A DNA stretch of 9,641 nucleotides, taken from Candidatus Faecivivens stercoravium. GTDB lineage: Bacteria > Bacillota > Clostridia > Oscillospirales > Ruminococcaceae. The position numbers and the translations under genes were made by a program. The notes beneath the pieces are model-generated. The model worked only from the letters and a program-made list of their open reading frames with translations. It was not told where the DNA came from and ran no database searches. The DNA lies in assembly GCA_018712425.1 (NCBI GenBank), contig DVHA01000289.1, forward strand, positions 1-9,641, in the 5' to 3' direction. This document shows, piece after piece, positions 5,343-9,641 of the stretch; the stretch's first letter is position 1, and every line of letters starts with the position of its first letter.

Positions 5343-7727
5343 TTAAGAGAGCTTCTCAAGTCTGGCGAAGTTGGCCATAATCTTTTTGGTGCCGACCTTG
5401 TCGAAGGCCACTTCAACCAGCGAGTCCTTGCCCATCGGCCGGATCGAGAGGACGATCCCTTCGCCGAAGGTCTTGTGCCGCACCCGGCTGCCGACGGCGT
5501 AGTCGATCGAGACGGCGTCGGGTTTGGGCCCCATGCCGGCCAGTGCCGTCTCCTTGGGGACGGGGGTGGTCAGGCCGCCCTCCCGCTTGGCCTGGAGCCG
5601 CGCCTGGTAGGCTTCCCGCCTGGCGGCGGTGGTGTCGACCATCTCCAGCTTGTCCTCCGGGATTTCGGCGGCGAAGCGGGAGAGGCGGTTGCGGTTGGTG
5701 GTGCCGAAGACCATCCGCTCGTAGGCGTGGGAGATGTAGAGCTTTTTGCGTGCACGGGTAATGGCGACATAGCAGAGCCGACGCTCCTCTTCCAGCTCCT
5801 CCGGCTCATAGATCGACCGGACCGACGGGAAGACCCCGTCCTCCATCCCGGGGAGGAAGACCACCGGGAATTCGAGGCCCTTGGAGGAGTGCATCGTCAT
5901 CATCATGACGCTGTCCTCCTGCTCGTTCATATCGTCGAGGTCGGTGTAGAGGGCGATTTCCTCGAGGAAGCCGTCCAGATCCCCCTCGGGGTTCTCCTGC
6001 TGGTATTTGGCCATCGTCGATTTCAGTTCGCCGATGTTTTCCAGCCGGTTTAGCCCCTCGTCCCCCTGGTTTTTCAGCATGACCAGGTAGCCGCTCTTCT
6101 CCATAATCCGGTCGAGCAGCTCCTCCAGCGGGAGGTTTAACGCGTCGTCCCGGAAGGAATCGATCATATAGGCGAAGGCTGAGAGCGGCCCCGCCTTCCG
6201 GGCGAGGGCGCCGTACTGGTCGGCGTGGCGCAGCACCTCAAAGGCCGGGATGCCCGCCTGGGCGGCGATCTCCATGACGGTCGAGACGGTGGCGTCGCCG
6301 ATCGAGCGTTTCGGCTCGTTGATGATGCGGGCAAGGCGGACGGTGTCGGAGGGGTTGACGATGATCGAAAGGTAGGCGATGAGGTCCTTGACCTCCTTGC
6401 GGTCGAAGAACTTGGTGCCGCCGAACAGCCGGTAGGGGATGCCCGCCTTGATGAAATGCTGCTCGATGACCGAAGACTGGGCGTTCATCCGGTAGAGGAC
6501 GGCGTGGTCGCCGTACCGCATCCCGGATGCGACGTTTTTCTCGATCGTGTCGGCGATGAACTGGGCCTCTTCATAGGCGTTCTGGACCTTTTCGAGGACG
6601 ATCTTGTCCCCCGGCCCGTTTTCGGTCCAGAGGTTTTTCCCCTTGCGGGCGGTGTTGTGGCGGATGACCTCGTTGGCGGCGTCAAGGATGGTCTGGGTCG
6701 AGCGGTAGTTCTGCTCGAGGCGGATGACGGTGGTGTTTTTAAACTGGTCCTCAAAGGAGAGGATGTTCTCAATCGTCGCGCCGCGGAATTTATAGATGCT
6801 CTGGTCGTCGTCACCGACGACGCAGAGGTTCTGGTACCGGCCGGCGAGGAGGCTCGCCAGCATATACTGGGCGTGGTTGGTGTCCTGGTACTCGTCGATC
6901 ATGACATACCGCCAGCGGTTTTGGTAGTACTCCAGCACCTCCGGCCGCTGCTGGAACAGCCGCACCGTCTGGACGATCAGGTCGTCGAAGTCAAGAGCGT
7001 TCGCCTTTTTCATCCGGGCGGCGTAGGCGGCGTAAATCTTGCCGATCTGCTGCTTGCGGAAGTCGCTCCCCGCCTTTTCGAGATATTCCTCGGGGGAGAG
7101 CAGCTCGTCCTTGGCCCGGCTGATTTCGCCCAGCACCGCTTTGGGCTTGAACATCTTGTCATCGGCCTTCAGCTCGCCCATCGCGTCCTTGATGACCCGT
7201 TCGGCGTCGCTGGTGTCGTAGATGGCGAAGGAGCGGGTGTAGGCGGCGTCCAGCTTGTCGATGTCCCGCCGCAGGATCCGCACGCAGCAGGAGTGGAAGG
7301 TGGAGGCCATGACCTCTTCCGCCTCCTCGGCCCCCAGCATCCGGTCGAGCCGTTCCCGCAGCTCTTTGGCTGCCTTATTGGTGAAGGTGATGGCGAGGAT
7401 GTTCCAGGGGCGGACGGGGTAGACCGAAAAAATCTCCGACAGTTCCTCGTCGGAGAGGTCGGTTTTGCCGTCGATGTAGTTTTGGAGGGCCTGGCACTGC
7501 TCTTCAGTGACGCCCGCCGGGATGTAGGCGCTGTGGTAAGCGTCGCCGAAGCGGACCATAAAGACGATCCGGTTGATGACGACGGTGGTTTTGCCGCTGC
7601 CGGCGCCGGCAAGGATGAGGAGGGGGCCGTTTACCTGGAAGACCGCCTCCCGCTGTTTGGGGTTGATATGGGAAAAGCGTTTTTCCAGCGCCTTCTGGCG
7701 AAGCTCCAAAAAATCATAATGTGCCAT
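5343..7727 (-). CDS. pcrA: ATP-dependent DNA helicase PcrA/UvrD (superfamily 1A)
   Basis: This 794-residue protein unwinds DNA 3'-to-5' in nucleotide excision repair, plasmid replication and removal of RecA or stalled RNA polymerase. All SF1A motifs are present: Q-motif region NPKQREAV (22-29), Walker A GAGSGKTT (41-48), motif Ia ITFTNKAAKE (113-122), motif II DEYQDT (278-283), motif III GDDDQSIYKFRGA (305-317), LEQNYRST (337-344), motif V TMHSSKGLEF (611-620) and motif VI AITRARKKLY (655-664). The C-terminal 745-793 is the Tudor-like domain of Gram-positive PcrA (VGSRVRHKTFGEGIV), which in the family contacts RNA polymerase. An acidic segment of about 40 extra residues lies between Walker A and motif Ia (about 60-103). 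The ATG at 7725-7727 has AAAGGA about 11 nt upstream, a slightly long spacing. It is transcribed alone and divergently from the glycyl-tRNA synthetase gene. I see no canonical terminator downstream. Confidence 0.96.
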   Translation of the reverse strand: MAHYDFLELRQKALEKRFSHINPKQREAVFQVNGPLLILAGAGSGKTTVVINRIVFMVRFGDAYHSAYIPAGVTEEQCQALQNYIDGKTDLSDEELSEIFSVYPVRPWNILAITFTNKAAKELRERLDRMLGAEEAEEVMASTFHSCCVRILRRDIDKLDAAYTRSFAIYDTSDAERVIKDAMGELKADDKMFKPKAVLGEISRAKDELLSPEEYLEKAGSDFRKQQIGKIYAAYAARMKKANALDFDDLIVQTVRLFQQRPEVLEYYQNRWRYVMIDEYQDTNHAQYMLASLLAGRYQNLCVVGDDDQSIYKFRGATIENILSFEDQFKNTTVIRLEQNYRSTQTILDAANEVIRHNTARKGKNLWTENGPGDKIVLEKVQNAYEEAQFIADTIEKNVASGMRYGDHAVLYRMNAQSSVIEQHFIKAGIPYRLFGGTKFFDRKEVKDLIAYLSIIVNPSDTVRLARIINEPKRSIGDATVSTVMEIAAQAGIPAFEVLRHADQYGALARKAGPLSAFAYMIDSFRDDALNLPLEELLDRIMEKSGYLVMLKNQGDEGLNRLENIGELKSTMAKYQQENPEGDLDGFLEEIALYTDLDDMNEQEDSVMMMTMHSSKGLEFPVVFLPGMEDGVFPSVRSIYEPEELEEERRLCYVAITRARKKLYISHAYERMVFGTTNRNRLSRFAAEIPEDKLEMVDTTAARREAYQARLQAKREGGLTTPVPKETALAGMGPKPDAVSIDYAVGSRVRHKTFGEGIVLSIRPMGKDSLVEVAFDKVGTKKIMANFARLEKLS

Positions 7728-7801
7728 GAAATAGGGGTTCCTTTCTGCCTGCTGCCGGGGCGCCTCATCAGCGCGGCGGCGGTAATTTTCCGTTTACAGC
7801 T

Positions 7802-7830
7802 ATTTTACCATATTTGGGGGTAAATTTCAA
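7802..7830 (-). promoter_or_regulatory. Sigma-A promoter of pcrA
   Basis: On the minus strand -35 TTGAAA (7825-7830) and -10 TAAAAT (7802-7807) are separated by exactly 17 bp, with each hexamer one base off consensus. The start would fall near 7795, giving a leader of about 70 nt. The AT-rich patch stands out from the GC-rich surroundings. Confidence 0.85.
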
Positions 7831-7980
7831 TCTTCACTTTCTTCCACCCATGGAAACCAATTTCCGTCTCAGCGGCATGGAAGGCCTGTTCCGCCCGTTT
7901 GGGACCGGCGGCCTTCGGATACGGTGCGTTTTGATGGGAATAGGCCGAAATCCGATTTTGCGCAGAAACCCGAAAAGCCC

Positions 7981-8009
7981 TTGACCGGCGGGCGTTTTCT
8001 GTTTATAAT
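7981..8009 (+). promoter_or_regulatory. Sigma-A promoter of the glycyl-tRNA synthetase gene
   Basis: The -35 TTGACC (7981-7986) and a perfect -10 TATAAT (8004-8009) are separated by 17 bp. Transcription would start near 8016, only about 33 nt before the preferred ATG. That leaves no room for a T-box or other riboswitch downstream of this promoter. Confidence 0.9.
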
Positions 8010-8028
8010 AAGAACGATAACTTCACTT

Positions 8029-8035
8029 GGAAAGG
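8029..8035 (+). promoter_or_regulatory. Shine-Dalgarno deciding the glyS start
   Basis: GGAAAGG ends one base before the upstream ATG (8037), which is too close for initiation. It lies 13 nt before the second in-frame ATG (8049). Aligned to the full AAAGGAGG complement of 16S rRNA, the effective spacing to 8049 is about 10 nt, so 8049 is favoured. Confidence 0.6.
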
Positions 8036-8048
8036 TATGGTTTCCGCT

Positions 8049-9464
8049 ATGAAAAACAGCGAAAAAACGCTTGATATGATCGTCAACCTCTGCAAAGCCC
8101 GTGGTTTTGTCTATCCCGACAGCGAAATTTACGGGGGGCTGGCCAACAGCTGGGACTACGGCCCCCTCGGCGTTGAACTGAAAAACAACATTAAAAAGGC
8201 CTGGATGAAGAAGTTCGTCCAGGAGAGCGGCTTAAACGTCGGCCTGGACGCCGCCATCCTGATGAACCCCCAGACCTGGGTCACCACCGGCCATGTCGGC
8301 AACTTTTCCGACCCGCTGATCGACTGCCGCGCCTGCCATGCCCGCCACCGGGCGGACAAGCTGATCGCCGACAGCCACCCCGAAGTAAACGCCGATGCGA
8401 TGAGCTTTGAGGAGATGGACCAGTTTATCAGCGAACATGAAGACGTGGTCTGTCCTGTCTGCGGCAAGCATGACTTCACCCCCATCCGCAAGTTCAACCT
8501 GATGTTCAAGACCTTCATCGGCGTCACCGAGGACACCTCCAGCGTCGTCTACCTCCGCCCCGAGACCGCTCAGGGCATCTTCTTAAACTTCACAAACGTC
8601 CAGCGGACCACCCGCCGCAAGCTCCCCTTCGGCATCTGCCAGGTGGGCAAGGCCTTCCGCAACGAGATCACCCCCGGCAACTTCACCTTCCGCACCCGGG
8701 AGTTTGAGCAGATGGAGTGCGAGTTCTTCTGCAAGCCCGGCACCGACCTCGAGTGGTTCCAGTACTGGAAGGACTTCTGCAAGAACTGGCTCACCTCCCT
8801 CGGCATCGAGGAGGAAAACCTCCGGCTCCGGGACCACGAACCGGCCGAGCTGGCCTTCTATTCCCGCGCCACCACCGACATCGAGTACGCCTTCCCCTTC
8901 ACCGACTGGGGTGAGCTGTGGGGCATCGCCGACCGGACCGACTACGACCTCCGCCGCCATATGGAGGCGAGCAAGAAGGACCTGACCTATTTCGACCAGG
9001 AAACCGGCGAACGGTATATCCCCTATGTCATCGAACCCTCCCTCGGCTGCGACCGGGTGACACTGGCCTTCCTCTGCGAAGCCTACGACGAAGAGCACCT
9101 GGTGGACGCGAAGGGCAAAGAGGATATCCGCACCGTCCTGCATCTCCATCCGGCGCTGGCGCCCTTCAAGTGCGCGGTACTGCCCCTCTCCAAAAAGCTG
9201 GGGGACAAGGCGCTGGAGATCCAGCGGGAGCTGTCTAAATACTTCATGGTCGACTACGACGACGCCGGCTCGATCGGCAAGCGCTACCGCCGCGAAGACG
9301 AGATCGGCACCCCCTACTGCATCACCGTCGACTTCCAGACGGTCGGCGACGAGAACACCCCGGCCGACAACTGCGTCACCGTCCGCGACCGCGACACGAT
9401 GGAGCAGGTCCGCCTGCCGATTGCAGAGCTGGTTTCCTATATCCAGAAGAAGATCGAATTTTAA
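8049..9464 (+). CDS. glyS: Glycyl-tRNA synthetase, single-chain (alpha2) type
   Basis: This 471-residue class II synthetase charges tRNA-Gly with glycine in the cytoplasm. With the start at 8049, the N-terminal GFVYPDSEIYGGLANSWDYGPLG (about 19-41) is the family hallmark. Two CxxC pairs (Cys93/Cys96, Cys135/Cys138) could bind zinc. Motif 2 is FRNEITPGNFTFRTREFEQ (203-221) and motif 3 GCDRVTLAFL (333-342), where a Cys stands at a position I recall as more often Val. The anticodon-binding domain fills about 366-471. It is the homodimeric form, not the separate alpha and beta subunits glyQ/glyS of many bacteria. An in-frame ATG at 8037 would add four residues (MVSA), but the Shine-Dalgarno abuts it, and the family's usual N-terminal length also fits 8049. 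The gene has its own promoter and terminator and is divergent from pcrA. Confidence 0.96.
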   Translation: MKNSEKTLDMIVNLCKARGFVYPDSEIYGGLANSWDYGPLGVELKNNIKKAWMKKFVQESGLNVGLDAAILMNPQTWVTTGHVGNFSDPLIDCRACHARHRADKLIADSHPEVNADAMSFEEMDQFISEHEDVVCPVCGKHDFTPIRKFNLMFKTFIGVTEDTSSVVYLRPETAQGIFLNFTNVQRTTRRKLPFGICQVGKAFRNEITPGNFTFRTREFEQMECEFFCKPGTDLEWFQYWKDFCKNWLTSLGIEEENLRLRDHEPAELAFYSRATTDIEYAFPFTDWGELWGIADRTDYDLRRHMEASKKDLTYFDQETGERYIPYVIEPSLGCDRVTLAFLCEAYDEEHLVDAKGKEDIRTVLHLHPALAPFKCAVLPLSKKLGDKALEIQRELSKYFMVDYDDAGSIGKRYRREDEIGTPYCITVDFQTVGDENTPADNCVTVRDRDTMEQVRLPIAELVSYIQKKIEF

Positions 9465-9470
9465 TTTCGT

Positions 9471-9506
9471 ACAGCCGGAGAGACGTTCTTTCCGGCTGTT
9501 TTTCTT
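9471..9506 (+). terminator. Intrinsic terminator of the glycyl-tRNA synthetase gene
   Basis: ACAGCCGGA (9471-9479) pairs perfectly with TCCGGCTGT (9491-9499), and two more inner pairs are possible (one G-T). The stem is followed by TTTTCTT. It lies 6 bp past the stop codon. Confidence 0.93.
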
Positions 9507-9525
9507 AATAGAACAATAAAAACTT

Positions 9526-9640
9526 TCCAAACGTCCAGTCAACGTCCCGAAGACCGTTCGCTTGACGAACGGTCTCACGCGTTTGGAGCGGGAGACACGG
9601 CCGCGTCGAACAGCGGGTCCAGGGCCCGCGAGGGTCCTGG
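9526..9640. repeat. Structured gene-free tail with nested inverted repeats
   Basis: An outer 8-bp pair (TCCAAACG 9526-9533, CGTTTGGA 9580-9587) encloses a perfect 10-bp hairpin (AGACCGTTCG 9551-9560, CGAACGGTCT 9566-9575, 5-nt loop). A further hairpin, CCAGGGCCC/GGGTCCTGG (9619-9640, one G-T pair), closes on a GCGA tetraloop at the very end of the window. I see no ORF with a ribosome-binding site. It could be an intergenic repeat or the start of a structured RNA; the window cuts it off. Confidence 0.45.
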
Positions 9641-9641
9641 T

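Larger units (their letters stand above)
7728..8048. other. Divergent promoter region between pcrA and glyS
   Basis: This gap holds the pcrA promoter on the left and the glyS promoter on the right. The middle (about 7835-7980) shows no credible gene, T-box or other riboswitch core. A 44-codon open frame at 7850-7984 lacks a ribosome-binding site. Confidence 0.7.

Noticed and set aside
6225..7823. A 532-codon open frame on the plus strand antisense to pcrA
   Set aside because: It mirrors the helicase gene, is extremely rich in Val, Gly, Asp and Leu with no motif, and has no ribosome-binding site; a GC-rich antisense shadow.
7850..7984. A 44-codon open frame between pcrA and glyS
   Set aside because: No Shine-Dalgarno, an arginine-rich unremarkable translation, and its stop lies within the -35 box of the glyS promoter.
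7903..7991. Direct repeat GACCGGCGG at 7903-7911 and 7983-7991
   Set aside because: Only 9 bp in a GC-rich context, the second copy just overlapping the -35; easily chance, with no further copies nearby.
8583..9578. A 331-codon open frame on the minus strand antisense to glyS
   Set aside because: Low-complexity Val/Gly/Leu/Glu translation opposite a strongly conserved synthetase, and it starts inside the structured gap; an antisense shadow.
1..9641. CRISPR arrays, tRNA or rRNA genes, insertion sequences, phage or defence genes
   Set aside because: I looked on both strands and saw no spaced direct repeats, cloverleaf, transposase or phage-type protein; the content is housekeeping and transport.

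Overview
The window looks like a chromosomal segment from a GC-rich member of the Clostridia, probably Oscillospiraceae/Ruminococcaceae-like. The reasons are strong Shine-Dalgarno sites of the AAGGAGG/GGAGG type, sigma-A promoters with 17-bp spacers, a single-chain (alpha2-type) glycyl-tRNA synthetase, a PcrA-type helicase with the Tudor-like tail, and a threonine/serine-exporter family split into two small genes. This placement rests on gene content and style; no database search was possible.

Layout, left to right. (1) Positions 1-2440, minus strand: an operon of two half-size ABC exporters. The complete 614-residue gene comes first and overlaps by 32 bp the start of a second gene that runs off the left edge; they probably form a heterodimer. 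Their roughly 120-nt leader contains mutually exclusive GC-rich pairings. (2) Positions 2439-3807, minus strand: a two-gene unit encoding the two halves of a ThrE/YjjP-YjjB-type exporter, closed by an intrinsic terminator. (3) Positions 3893-4983, minus strand: a PfkB-family sugar kinase (fructokinase-like) with its own strong terminator; a degenerate 7-bp tandem repeat lies between it and the exporter genes. (4) Positions 4984-5342: a 359-bp gene-free stretch whose right part is a hairpin-rich, repeat-like element. (5) Positions 5343-7727, minus strand: DNA helicase PcrA/UvrD with a good promoter at 7802-7830. (6) Positions 8049-9464, plus strand: glycyl-tRNA synthetase, divergent from pcrA, with a near-consensus promoter and an intrinsic terminator. 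(7) Positions 9507-9641: a structured gene-free tail with nested inverted repeats, cut by the window end.

The genes are mostly housekeeping or transport functions, and I see no defence island, phage, CRISPR array, tRNA or rRNA. The most unusual signal is in codon choice. Leu-Asn pairs are written mostly TTA-AAC or CTA-AAC (10 of 13), although these genes otherwise use CTG/CTC for leucine almost everywhere. The hairpin-rich intergenic elements and the ABC leader are the next most interesting points.
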